Positions 6,089-6,128 of a stretch of DNA of 6,128 nucleotides are shown piece by piece. The DNA lies in NCBI GenBank assembly GCA_030916665.1, contig JAUPWC010000015.1:1-6128 (forward strand). Reading direction: 5' to 3'. The stretch is from Verrucomicrobiota bacterium (GTDB lineage: Bacteria > Verrucomicrobiota > Verrucomicrobiia > Opitutales > Opitutaceae). Both the position numbers and the translations under genes were made by a program. The notes beneath the pieces were generated by a model. The model saw only the letters and a program-made list of their open reading frames with translations, was not told the DNA's origin and ran no database searches. Position 1 is the stretch's first letter, and the number at the start of each line of letters is the position of its first letter.

Positions 6089-6128
6089 GCGGGATTTGAG
6101 TTCAAAAGCGGCGGGAAATCAATCGCCG

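Overview
This is a GC-rich bacterial window with tightly packed genes and short intergenic gaps. It most likely comes from a member of the Verrucomicrobiota, probably near Opitutales/Opitutaceae. The strongest taxonomic hint is the secretin. Its N-terminal half carries the IVLPSVNFS...LNRV and DPAN...LTLRDMSLKRVLDF signatures that I associate with the Amuc_1098 family of type IV pilus-like secretins in Verrucomicrobiota. The lineage is inferred from remembered family features, not from a search.

Left part (1-2935, + strand). The window opens in the last 75 codons of a protein whose tail resembles the C-terminal domain of PilP/GspC-like inner-membrane pilus proteins, plausibly an Amuc_1099-like partner. 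Ten bases later begins a 591-residue secretin with a signal peptide, which would be the outer-membrane channel of a type IV pilus-like or type II secretion-like machine. After a 36-base gap comes a complete stand-alone 5'-3' exonuclease, equivalent to the N-terminal domain of DNA polymerase I but with no polymerase domain. It is probably co-transcribed but functionally unrelated.

Middle (2936-3927). A noncoding stretch of about 250 bases holds an inverted pair of a GAGCGAAGCGAA-type dispersed repeat and then an intrinsic terminator on the minus strand. That terminator serves the converging OmpR/PhoB-family response regulator gene (3187-3927, minus). No partner histidine kinase lies in the window.

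Right part (3928-6128). A 130-base divergent region carries a near-consensus sigma-70-type promoter for the regulator, overlapped and flanked by short CTTGTC/AACTTG repeats. On the other side, aguB (N-carbamoylputrescine amidase) and aguA (agmatine deiminase) lie 2 bases apart. Together they convert agmatine through N-carbamoylputrescine to putrescine, and every catalytic residue is in place in both. A nested inverted repeat after aguA may be the operon's terminator or a structured element.

Most of the window is ordinary housekeeping and accessory content. I see no CRISPR array, tRNA, rRNA, transposase gene or clear new system. The points most worth checking are the inverted dispersed-repeat pair, the nested hairpin after aguA, the polymerase-free nuclease next to a pilus secretin, the regulator divergent from a polyamine operon, and the lack of Shine-Dalgarno sequences at all five gene starts.
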